NCBI GenBank assembly: GCA_030668615.1
Contig: DAOUTQ010000017.1
Coordinates: 1-33,460, forward strand
Reading direction: 5' to 3'
Length of the DNA stretch: 33,460 bases
From: Bacteroidales bacterium
Lineage (GTDB): Bacteria > Bacteroidota > Bacteroidia > Bacteroidales > UBA12077
The notes beneath the pieces are model-generated. The model was not told the origin of the DNA. It saw nothing but the letters and a program-made list of their open reading frames with translations, and ran no database searches. Numbering within the stretch: the first letter of the stretch is position 1; the number at the start of each line of letters is the position of its first letter. The position numbers and the translations under genes are program-made. Positions 24,930 to 33,192 of the stretch are shown here, in pieces.

Positions 24930-27296
24930 ATGTTCATAAAGAATTTTATATTAACAATAAGATTGATGTTAAGAAACAAATTATTCTCAACACTAAATAT
25001 TGTAGGATTATCTTTTGGATTGGCTTGTACAATCCTTTTATATCTATGGATTAAAAATGAAGTAGGGTATGATTCATACCATAAGAAAATAGATCGAATT
25101 CATCTGGTACAACATTGGCAGCATCATGGTAATGATAGGAGCGCAATTTCGGTTACTGAGGCTCCATTGGCACCAGCTTTTAAGGAAAAGTATCCTGAAG
25201 TTGAATTAACGGCAAGATATTTTACGAGTTATGGAAAGCAAATAAGTTATGAGGATAAGAAGTTAGTAAAACATCTTCGCAGGGCGGATCCCGATTTGTT
25301 AGATATTTTTACATGTCAGTTCATTTATGGAAGCAAAGACGGTTTTACTAATGGAGTAAAAAACATAATCATCTCCGAGAGTATTTCAAAACAATTTTTT
25401 GGAGATATTAATCCGGTAGGTAAGGTGTTAATGTTAGAAAATAAATTCGCTTATACAGTTCAAGGGGTATTTGAAGATTTTCCGGATAATGTAACTTTTT
25501 CATTTGAATTAATGGTTCCGTTTGAAGATAACACGGATTTTGGTCAATATTGGGGTGATTGGGGTACTAATTGGTGTTATACCTTTGCTCTTTTAAAAGA
25601 AGACGTAGATTATACCGATTTTGGGGAAAAAATTGTTCATTTTTTAGAGGATAGTAAAAATAATCCGGAAGGTTATAAAGACGAAGTGTTCTTACGTCCA
25701 TTAAAACGCTTATATCTGTATGATATTGATGGTGGAGGTCCAATTGAAATGGTAAGGTTATTCGGGATGATTGCTATTTTTATAATATTAATTGCATGTT
25801 TTAATTATACAAATCTTGCAACAGCAAGGGCTGAGGGTAGGGCAAAGGAAATTGCTCTTCGAAAAGTTTTAAGTTCATCAAAAGGAAGATTAATTCGACA
25901 ATTTTTGGGTGAATCTTTCATCTTTACTTTTTTGGCGCTTAATTTTTCTCTCATAATAGTTAGGCTAATGTTGCCATTGTTTAATTCAATGTCGGGAAAA
26001 AATTTATCATTAAATTATTTAAACCCAAGCATATTGATTAGTCTGTTGATAGTATGGATATTTACCAGTTTTGTTGCAGGATTATATCCAGCATTTGTTC
26101 TGTCATCTTTCAAAATAACAGATACTTTAAAAGGAGCAAAAGCTCAAGGAGTAAAAGGAGGCCTTTTAAGAAAGGTACTTGTAATTATTCAGTTTTCATT
26201 ATCCATTGGATTAATTATTAGTTCAATTGTTGTAAACGAACAGTTAAATTTTCTTAAAAATAAAGAGCTTGGCTTAGAAAAAGAAAACTTGATTTATATG
26301 ACGATTAAAGGAGAGGTAGCAGACAAATACGATATTATAAAAAATGAACTACTTTCAAATAATAATATAGAAAGTATAACAAGAACATCTCATGATCATC
26401 CTTATGCAATAGGACGTTCAGGTGCAGGCCTGGAATGGGAGGGGAAAGATCCTGATGTTGATCCTTCAGTATATTATATGGACACTGACGAAGATTTCAT
26501 TAATGCATTTAAAATTAAGCTTTTAAGTGGGAGGTATTTTTCACCTGAATTTGTTTCTGATTTAAATGTGGAAGAGACAAATATCCATAATGTGGTAATA
26601 AATAAAACCTTTGCAGAAATAATAGGCACAGATGCAATAACCGAAAAGATATTATCATGGGGAAATATGAAATGTCCAATTATTGGAGTTGTTGATGATT
26701 TTCTTTTTTTACCAGCTGATCGGGAAATGCATCCATTAATTATTTTCTATCAAGAACCTATTAGATATATCTATATTAGAATTTCTGGAAATGAAACTTC
26801 TTCAACCATAAGTTATATTAAATCCGTTTTTGAAGAACATAACCCAGCATTTGCATTCGATTATGGATTTCTAGATGAGAGTTATGATACTTTATATAGA
26901 GATGAAGAAAAAGAAGGTAAGATAATGAAGTCATTTACTATTTTCGCAATATTTATATCTTGTTTAGGATTATTTGGTTTAGCTGCATTTTCTGCCCAGA
27001 AAAGAACTAAAGAAATCGGTATACGAAAAGCCCTGGGAGCTCCTGTAAAAAGTATTATCTTGATGCTTGCAAAAGAAATGACAAAGTGGATTCTCATTTC
27101 AAACATAATTGCATGGCCTATTGCTTACTATTACATGAATAACTGGTTAAATAATTATCCATATCATTATGAACTTACTATATGGGTATTCGTATTTGCT
27201 GGAGTAGCAGCATTTATTTTGTCTTTATTAACTGTTATTTTTCAAGCATTGGTTGCGTCAACCAAAAATCCTGTGGAAAGTTTAAGATATGAATAA
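24930..27296 (+). CDS. FtsX/MacB-like ABC permease, module 3
   Basis: A 788-residue permease, shortest of the five. Helix near 20-42 (LNIVGLSFGLACTILLYLWI), first periplasmic domain, FtsX domain from about 275 (ACFNYTNLATARAEGRAKEI, then ALRKVLSSS), helix near 412-432, second periplasmic domain, FtsX domain from about 675 (SCLGLFGLAAFSAQKRTKEI, then GIRKALGAP), end NPVESLRYE. The first FtsX signature reads ALRKVLSSSKG instead of the usual GLRKVxGxx. The periplasmic domains are the most divergent of the set, as expected if each permease handles a different substrate. Probably controlled by the activator at 23356. A hairpin at 27317 likely ends its transcript. Confidence 0.92.
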   Translation: MFIKNFILTIRLMLRNKLFSTLNIVGLSFGLACTILLYLWIKNEVGYDSYHKKIDRIHLVQHWQHHGNDRSAISVTEAPLAPAFKEKYPEVELTARYFTSYGKQISYEDKKLVKHLRRADPDLLDIFTCQFIYGSKDGFTNGVKNIIISESISKQFFGDINPVGKVLMLENKFAYTVQGVFEDFPDNVTFSFELMVPFEDNTDFGQYWGDWGTNWCYTFALLKEDVDYTDFGEKIVHFLEDSKNNPEGYKDEVFLRPLKRLYLYDIDGGGPIEMVRLFGMIAIFIILIACFNYTNLATARAEGRAKEIALRKVLSSSKGRLIRQFLGESFIFTFLALNFSLIIVRLMLPLFNSMSGKNLSLNYLNPSILISLLIVWIFTSFVAGLYPAFVLSSFKITDTLKGAKAQGVKGGLLRKVLVIIQFSLSIGLIISSIVVNEQLNFLKNKELGLEKENLIYMTIKGEVADKYDIIKNELLSNNNIESITRTSHDHPYAIGRSGAGLEWEGKDPDVDPSVYYMDTDEDFINAFKIKLLSGRYFSPEFVSDLNVEETNIHNVVINKTFAEIIGTDAITEKILSWGNMKCPIIGVVDDFLFLPADREMHPLIIFYQEPIRYIYIRISGNETSSTISYIKSVFEEHNPAFAFDYGFLDESYDTLYRDEEKEGKIMKSFTIFAIFISCLGLFGLAAFSAQKRTKEIGIRKALGAPVKSIILMLAKEMTKWILISNIIAWPIAYYYMNNWLNNYPYHYELTIWVFVFAGVAAFILSLLTVIFQALVASTKNPVESLRYE

Positions 27297-27316
27297 GCTA
27301 TTTATTTAATTTATAT

Positions 27317-27344
27317 AACCAGCAATAACAATTGCTGGTTATTT
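27317..27344 (+). terminator. Terminator-like hairpin after permease 3
   Basis: Perfect 10-bp arms AACCAGCAAT (27317-27326) and ATTGCTGGTT (27331-27340) around a 4-nt loop, followed by ATTTTA. The T-run is short. The last base of the stem is also the first base of the long palindrome at 27340. Confidence 0.6.
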
Positions 27345-27389
27345 TATGCACGAAAATGTACATGAATGTACATTTTCGTGCATAAAATA
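27340..27389. repeat. Perfect 50-nt palindrome (24-bp arms, 2-nt centre)
   Basis: Left arm 27340-27363 contains ATTTTATGCACGAAAATGTA; right arm 27366-27389 is its exact reverse complement, with GA between. There is no mismatch in 24 pairs. It lies about 50-100 bp before the sigma-54-like -24 element at 27440. It could be an activator or operator site, a cruciform, or a strong RNA hairpin at the end of the permease 3 transcript. No other copy is seen in the window. Confidence 0.9.
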
Positions 27390-27439
27390 TTTAAGGTGAA
27401 TTCCGCTAAGATAAAGATTGTTAATGGTTTATGTGTTTG

Positions 27440-27454
27440 TGGCACAATGTATGA
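27440..27454 (+). promoter_or_regulatory. Sigma-54-like promoter upstream of permease 4
   Basis: TGGCAC, 5 nt, ATGA: a perfect -24 core with GG-N10-GA spacing. It is 185 bp before the start, farther than the other three sites, and no activator gene is adjacent. One of the three nearby activators, or one encoded elsewhere, would have to act here. Confidence 0.55.
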
Positions 27455-27568
27455 TAAATTTATCTTTTGTTAGTTGTAATTTTTTAAACGAGAAACTAAC
27501 TTATAATAACAAATAAAGTTGAATTGGATCATTATAAATACTTTAACATTTCTTTAACTAAATGGTTA

Positions 27569-27615
27569 TTGATTTTAATAATAATTAGTAATAAGTTTGT
27601 ACGAACGATTTCGTA
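27569..27615 (+). promoter_or_regulatory. Possible vegetative promoter with overlapping dyad, permease 4
   Basis: TTG at 27569-27571 and TAAGTTTG at 27592-27599 (20 nt between) fit the Bacteroidota vegetative pattern. A dyad TACGAA-CGAT-TTCGTA (27600-27615) follows at once, where a repressor could sit over the transcription start. Permease 4 may thus have two promoters. Confidence 0.45.
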
Positions 27616-27639
27616 GAAAAACAAATTAAACCAAATATT

Positions 27640-30024
27640 ATGTTTAAAAACCTTATTAAAACAGCTTTCCGAAATATTTTAAAAGACTTTGGATATAGTG
27701 GTCTAAATATTTTAGGACTTACACTGGGAATAGCCAGTGCTTTATTCTTGATAATTTATATCTCTAACGAGCTTAGTTATGATAAATACCATGAAAATGC
27801 AGAACGTATTTATCGTGTAGCATCACATATTAAAGAAACAGATGATGAGTTTACATGGATTGTTGCTCAAGTTCCATTTGCACCTCAGGTGGTTGTTGAT
27901 TATCCTGAGGTTGAACATGCTGTTCGATTTATTGATGCTGGAAGAGAATTGTTTAAGTATGAAGATAAGGAGTTTTATGAGGAAAGCTTCTATTATGTTG
28001 ACTCAAATGTTTTTGAAGTCTTTACTTACGAATTAATAAAAGGAAATTCTGCTGATGCTTTATTAGAGCCAAATACAATGGTTTTAACTGAAACTGTTGC
28101 TGCAAAATATTTTGGTAAAGAAGACCCAATTGGAAAAACTCTGGTTAACGGAGAGGATACATATAAAGTTACTGGTATTATAAAGGATGTACCTTACAAT
28201 TCTCATTTTCGATTTGATGGTTTATTATCAAGAAGCAGTTTACCAAAAGATTTTGGAAATAGCTGGGGAAATTTTGGTGTTTATACATACATAATGTTGC
28301 CTGAAGGATTAGACTATAAACAGTTTGAATCAAAAATTCAGGAAATGTATGGTAAATATATGGCAGAAATATTCGAAAGTATGGGAATAAGTATCGAATA
28401 TATTTTAGATCCAATACTTGATATTCATTTAAAATCAACAAGTTCCGGTGAACCCGAACCAACGGGTAGTTATGCATATGTATTAATTTTTGCAATTGTT
28501 GCTTTATTTTTCATTTTAATTGCAGCCATGAATTACATGAACCTGGCAACAGCCAGATCAACAAAACGAGCTCGGGAAGTTGGTCTTCGAAAAGTAGTAG
28601 GTTCACATAGAGGAAGTTTGATAATTCAGTTTATAACAGAGTCTGCTTTATTTACATTTATTTCATTAATTCTGAGCATAGTGTTGGTAGTATTACTTCT
28701 GCCACAGTTTAATCAACTAGCCGGAAAATCATTTGAAATTAGCGTTCTTTTAAGTCCTGTAATTATTGCAAGTGTTATAGGTGTAATTGTTGTTATTGGA
28801 ATATTCGGAGGAAGTTATCCTGCTTTTTATTTATCCAAATTTAGCCCATTAATAGTAATGAAAGGTGAAATTACGAAGGGCTCTTCTGGTAGTTTATTCA
28901 GAAAAGTGTTGGTAGTAATTCAGTTTACTATTTCTGTTGCAATGATTGTTTCTACTCTGGTTGTATTTAAACAGTTAAATTATCTGAAAACAAAAGACTT
29001 GGGTTATGATATGAATAATGTCATTAGTCTTCAGTTTACAACAAGAGACATGATTGAAAAATATCCAGTTTTAAAACAAGCTTTACTCGAAAACCCAAAT
29101 GTAAAATATGTTAGTTCTACTGGCACTAGAGTTGGAGACGGTTCCGGAAAAATAATAATGAATGTTGAAACTGATGATGGAATGCAACAACGAGGTGTTA
29201 ATTTAGCAGGAATTGATCACGATTTCATTGAAACATTAGGAATAACAATGATTAAAGGGCGAGATTTTCAGGAAGATATGCCATCTGATACTTTACTTGG
29301 AGTAATTGTAAATGAAACAATGGCAAAGAGATTAAATTGGACTGACCCAATTGGTAAGAGGGTTGAATTACAGGGACGAAATGGTCAGGATTTTTTAAGA
29401 GCTACAGTTGTTGGAGTTATGAAAGATTATCACCAAACAGGCATGTATAACGAGATTGAAACACTATTGTTCTATTACAGAATGAATAATAGATTGGTTT
29501 ATGCAAAACTTAATGGTCAGGATGTTCAGGAAACTATACGATATATAGAAACCCGATGGAATGAAATTTTTCCACAGCAGCCATTTGAATACTCATTCTT
29601 ATCAGATCGTTTTAATGAACAATTTGGTGCAGACGAAAAACGCGGGTTTATTTTCACTTTATTTACAGTCTTGGCAATCCTAATTGCCTGTTTAGGTTTA
29701 TTCGGACTAGCTTCTTACACTGTTGAACAAAGAACCAAAGAAATTGGAATTAGAAAAGTTGTTGGTGCATCAGAAGGTACAGTTGTAAAGTTAATTTCAA
29801 AGGAATTCTTAATATTAGTTTCGATCGCAATTCTGATAGCGTTTCCACTGTCTTTTTATTTTATGAGAGACTGGTTACAGCAATTTGTTTATAGAACCAA
29901 CCTCGGTTTGTTTATATTTATTTTGGCAGGATTAATTACTATAGCAATTACCTTTGTAACAATAAGCTTCCAGGCATGGAAAGCAGCAAATACAAATCCG
30001 GCAGAATCATTAAGAGTAGAATAA
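27640..30024 (+). CDS. FtsX/MacB-like ABC permease 4 (no own regulators)
   Basis: A 794-residue permease with the same two-halved plan: helix near 20-43 (LNILGLTLGIASALFLIIYI), periplasmic domain, FtsX domain from about 280 (AAMNYMNLATARSTKRAREV, then GLRKVVGS), helix near 425-445, second periplasmic domain, FtsX domain from about 670 (ACLGLFGLASYTVEQRTKEI, then GIRKVVGAS), end NPAESLRVE. No kinase or activator is next to it. The 343-bp upstream gap holds a terminator-like hairpin, the 50-nt palindrome, a sigma-54-like site at 27440 and a possible vegetative promoter at 27569. It ends in a strong terminator at 30044, so it is transcribed apart from permease 5. Confidence 0.92.
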   Translation: MFKNLIKTAFRNILKDFGYSGLNILGLTLGIASALFLIIYISNELSYDKYHENAERIYRVASHIKETDDEFTWIVAQVPFAPQVVVDYPEVEHAVRFIDAGRELFKYEDKEFYEESFYYVDSNVFEVFTYELIKGNSADALLEPNTMVLTETVAAKYFGKEDPIGKTLVNGEDTYKVTGIIKDVPYNSHFRFDGLLSRSSLPKDFGNSWGNFGVYTYIMLPEGLDYKQFESKIQEMYGKYMAEIFESMGISIEYILDPILDIHLKSTSSGEPEPTGSYAYVLIFAIVALFFILIAAMNYMNLATARSTKRAREVGLRKVVGSHRGSLIIQFITESALFTFISLILSIVLVVLLLPQFNQLAGKSFEISVLLSPVIIASVIGVIVVIGIFGGSYPAFYLSKFSPLIVMKGEITKGSSGSLFRKVLVVIQFTISVAMIVSTLVVFKQLNYLKTKDLGYDMNNVISLQFTTRDMIEKYPVLKQALLENPNVKYVSSTGTRVGDGSGKIIMNVETDDGMQQRGVNLAGIDHDFIETLGITMIKGRDFQEDMPSDTLLGVIVNETMAKRLNWTDPIGKRVELQGRNGQDFLRATVVGVMKDYHQTGMYNEIETLLFYYRMNNRLVYAKLNGQDVQETIRYIETRWNEIFPQQPFEYSFLSDRFNEQFGADEKRGFIFTLFTVLAILIACLGLFGLASYTVEQRTKEIGIRKVVGASEGTVVKLISKEFLILVSIAILIAFPLSFYFMRDWLQQFVYRTNLGLFIFILAGLITIAITFVTISFQAWKAANTNPAESLRVE

Positions 30025-30043
30025 TTTCTATCATATATTGTTG

Positions 30044-30074
30044 AAAGAGCGACTTTTTTAGGTCGCTCTTTTTT
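30044..30074 (+). terminator. Intrinsic terminator after permease 4
   Basis: Perfect 10-bp arms AAAGAGCGAC (30044-30053) and GTCGCTCTTT (30062-30071) with an 8-nt loop, then further T. Confidence 0.9.
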
Positions 30075-30228
30075 ATTCCCTCTCAATGAGTACATTTTTG
30101 AACAGTTGTGTGCAGTAACGGACACTTTTTACAAGCGTCGAATCATTACAAATGCCAGTATATCAATATTATATAATCTTCGGAATACAATTTGAGTATT
30201 AGTTTTAATAATTATTAAAAACAACAAA

Positions 30229-32641
30229 ATGCTTAAACATAATTTAAAGATAGCATTAAGGAATATTATTAAAAACTGGAAATATTCGCTTATAAATATC
30301 GGTGGACTCGCCATTGGACTGGCAAGTTTCGTTTTGATTGTTTTGTATATAAATGATGAGCTAAAATACGATTTGCATCACGAAAATGCTGAAAATATAT
30401 ATCGTGTAAATAGATTATATAATAGCAATAATGTGGATGAAGATGCAGCGACTGTTTCATTTCCTGCAGGACCGACTTTAGTAATGGATTATCCGGGGAT
30501 CGTAAAAAGTCAGGTTAGGTTCTTTAACCAGTTAAGAAATCAATGGTTTTTTGATTATCATAAAAGCGATGATGAGATAATACGTTTTAACGAACCACGA
30601 TTCATGTTGGCTGATTCTACTGTATTTGATATTTTCACGTTTCCTTTTATTGAAGGAAATCCTGAAACTGCTCTCGACAGACCTAATACAATTGTAGTAA
30701 CGGAATCAACCGCAAAAAGATATTTTGGCAATGAGCCTGCAATTGGTAAGGTGCTTCGGGTTGAGGAAGGGCTTGATTTTGAAATTACAGGCGTAATAGA
30801 AGATCTTCCAACTCAATCTCATTTTAAGATTGATATTTTAGGATCACTTAACACTTTTCGCCAGTTTAATAGAAACGGACAATTTCCTCAAACCTGGATC
30901 TGGAATCCTTGTTGGACTTATGTTCAACTTGAAGATGGAGTAAATCCAAATACTTTGGATGAAAAATTCCCTGAATTTTATCTGAATCATTATATTGACT
31001 TGAAAGATGCTGATGTAACTCTTTATTTGCAATCGCTTACTGATATTCATTTAAAATCACATCATTTATACGAAATGCGACCAAATAGTAACATTGTTTA
31101 TGTATATATTTTATCAATAGTAGCTGCAATTATACTTATGCTTGCATGCATTAACTTTATGAATTTAGCTACAGCAAGTTCAGCAGGAAGAGCTAAGGAA
31201 ATAGGATTAAAGAAAGTGTTTGGTAGTTTAAAAAAGAAATTGGTTTTACAGTTCTTAGGTGAAGCTGTTGTGCAAAGTTTTATTGCAATGCTTATTGCAT
31301 TAATATTGGTTGAGCTTCTATTACCCGGTTTCAATAATTTTACTGGCAAAAACATTATATCAGCTTTTTTAGTTGAGCTAAAAATTGTTGGGTTTATATT
31401 TGCTGTAGCTTTGGTAGTTGGGATAATAGCAGGTGTTTACCCTGCGTTTATTCTTTCATCATTTAAACCATTAAAGGTTTTAAGAGGATCTTTAAGTAAT
31501 GGTGCAAAATCAGGTAAAGCAAGAAAAGTATTAGTGATTGTTCAATTTTCTATTTCAATTAGTCTTATCATAGGTAGTTTAGTTGTATATGCACAATTAG
31601 AATTTCTAAGAAATGCTGAATTAGGATTTAATAAGGATCATATAATAAACATTGAACGAGTTGGTCCCTTATTTAGAAATTATGAGGCTTTTAAGCAAGA
31701 ATTATTAAGTCATAAAGATGTTGAATACGTAACTGGGGCAGAAGACTATTTAGGAATAAATCATAATACGCGTGATTACGAAATTGAAGGCTTAACCTGG
31801 GCAAAGGTTTTATATCCCTGCATTTTTAGTTGATTGGGATTTTGTAGAGACTTTTGATATTAAAGTTGTTGAGGGACGTGCGTTTTCAAGAAAATTTCCG
31901 GGTGATACCATTAATGCTGTTATGATTAATGAAACAATGGTCAGTGATTTAGGATGGACAAACGAAGAAGCAATTGGTAAAAAGATTATTTCTCGTGATG
32001 GTGATGAAAGTGTGATTGGTGTTTATAAAGATTTTCATGCTATGTCATTACATCGTCCGGTAAATAAATTTATATTAGATATGCCAAGACGACCGGTTTT
32101 TGCTTCTCGTGTAATTTCAATCCGATTTAGTTCAAATAATTATAAAGAAGTATTAAAGCACATTGAAAATACTTGGACCGAATTTGTTCCAACTCGCCCA
32201 TTTGAGTATCAGTTTTTTGATCAACAATTGGATGAACTTTACATTGATGAGTTAAGATTTGGTCGATTCTCACTTATGTTAACAATCCTAGCAATTATTA
32301 TTGCCAGTATGGGATTGGTTGGATTAACATCATTTCTTGCAGAGCAACGTACAAAAGAAATTGGAATTAGAAGAGCGTTAGGATCTTCTTCCTGGGCAAT
32401 AATTAAATTAATGGCCAAAGAATTTTTAATACTACTTTTAGTAGCCAATTTAATTTCTTGGCCAATTACATATTATTTCACTAATAATTGGCTGGAAAGT
32501 TATGCAAAACATATTTCAACAAACTGGTGGTTATTTATAATGTCTGGTATATTAACAATGTTTATTGCAATGACAATTATTGCTTATAGAGCTTACAAAA
32601 CGGCCTTGTTAAACCCTGCACAAACTTTGCGTTACGAATAG
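30229..32641 (+). pseudogene. FtsX/MacB-like permease 5, broken by a frameshift near 31816
   Basis: The first frame (30229-31833) gives 534 residues: helix near 20-43, periplasmic domain, FtsX domain with ACINFMNLATASSAGRAKEI and GLKKVFGS, helix, and the start of the second periplasmic domain, then WAKVLYPCIFS and a stop. Shifting by one base at the CCC run (31816-31818) continues as PAFLVDWDFVETFDIKVVEG, which lines up with the same place in the paralogues (for example GIDHDFIETLGITMIKG). It runs on to a full second FtsX domain (ASMGLVGLTSFLAEQRTKEI, then GIRRALGSS) and the family end NPAQTLRYE at 32641. Joined, the protein would have 803 residues, normal for the set. One extra C explains everything, so the break is recent or an assembly error. 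No sigma-54 site or regulator is evident upstream. Confidence 0.85.
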
Positions 32642-32669
32642 TTTATATATTAAATATCATTATAATGAG

Positions 32670-32713
32670 CCTTTAATTGTTAAAAAAAATCTTTATCGAT
32701 TAAAGGTTTTTTT
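32670..32713 (+). terminator. Intrinsic terminator after permease 5
   Basis: Arms CCTTTAAT (32670-32677) and ATTAAAGG (32699-32706) with a 21-nt loop, followed by seven T. It separates the permease cluster from the thioredoxin genes. Confidence 0.7.
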
Positions 32714-32755
32714 ATTTAATAACTGACAAAATTTCCGAAAAGAAATAACGGCATA

Positions 32756-32783
32756 TATATTGATATGTAGATTTATCAATATA
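32756..32783. promoter_or_regulatory. Dyad upstream of the thioredoxin-like gene (operator candidate)
   Basis: Perfect 10-bp arms TATATTGATA-type: 32756-32765 (TATTGATA core) pairs with 32774-32783 (TATCAATA core), 8-nt centre. It sits 33-60 bp before the gene, where a redox or stress regulator could bind. No T-run follows, so it is not a terminator. The regulator is unknown. Confidence 0.4.
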
Positions 32784-32815
32784 AAAATTATTTAAACCAA
32801 TAAAAGAACATTATT

Positions 32816-33166
32816 ATGTTAATGACAAATTTAAACCATGTTGAAAGTGCCGATAATCACAAAAAAATTCTCGAAGAAAATGAAAATGTAATGATATGTT
32901 GTGGTAGAATGGGACCTATGTGCTTACCTGTGTATGATGTTATGGAAGAACTTCAGGAAAAATACACAAATGTAAAATTCTTTGATATGGAGTTTGATAG
33001 TCCGGAAGCACATGTTATTAAAAATGCACCTGAATGTGCCGGATTTATGGGATTACCATTTACTATGTATTATAAAGATGGCAAAGTTGTTCAGGCAACC
33101 ACAAGTATTCAGAACATGGAGCAAGTTGTTTCAGTTTTGGATGAGAAATTCGGAAAACCTGAATAA
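32816..33166 (+). CDS. Thioredoxin-fold protein with unusual cysteine motif
   Basis: A 116-residue cytoplasmic protein with a thioredoxin-like course: HKKILEENENVMICC, then helix DVMEELQEKY, strand VKFFDMEFDSP, the cis-Pro region MGLPFTMYYKDGKVV, and a final helix MEQVVSVLDEKFG. In place of the canonical WCGPC the active-site segment is CCGRMGPMCLPVYDV. Relative to the downstream Pro-Val, the cysteines do not occupy the two CxxC positions; they lie one and two residues before it and three after it. It is followed 26 bp later by trxB, which fits a partner or substrate of the reductase. An ATG two codons on (32822) is another possible start. I recall similar proteins next to trxB in Bacteroidota; their chemistry is unclear to me. 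Confidence 0.75.
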   Translation: MLMTNLNHVESADNHKKILEENENVMICCGRMGPMCLPVYDVMEELQEKYTNVKFFDMEFDSPEAHVIKNAPECAGFMGLPFTMYYKDGKVVQATTSIQNMEQVVSVLDEKFGKPE

Positions 33167-33192
33167 TTCAGAAATAATATATTCTGACAGAT

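Noticed and set aside
30182-30195. GG-N10-GA spacing upstream of permease 5
   Set aside because: The bases around GG (TCGGAATAC) do not resemble TGGCAC, so the spacing alone is expected by chance.
31810-31850. Programmed frameshifting as the explanation for the split permease 5
   Set aside because: The shift site is a short CCC run without a classical slippery heptamer or evident downstream structure, and the paralogues are uninterrupted. A simple 1-bp insertion is the better explanation.
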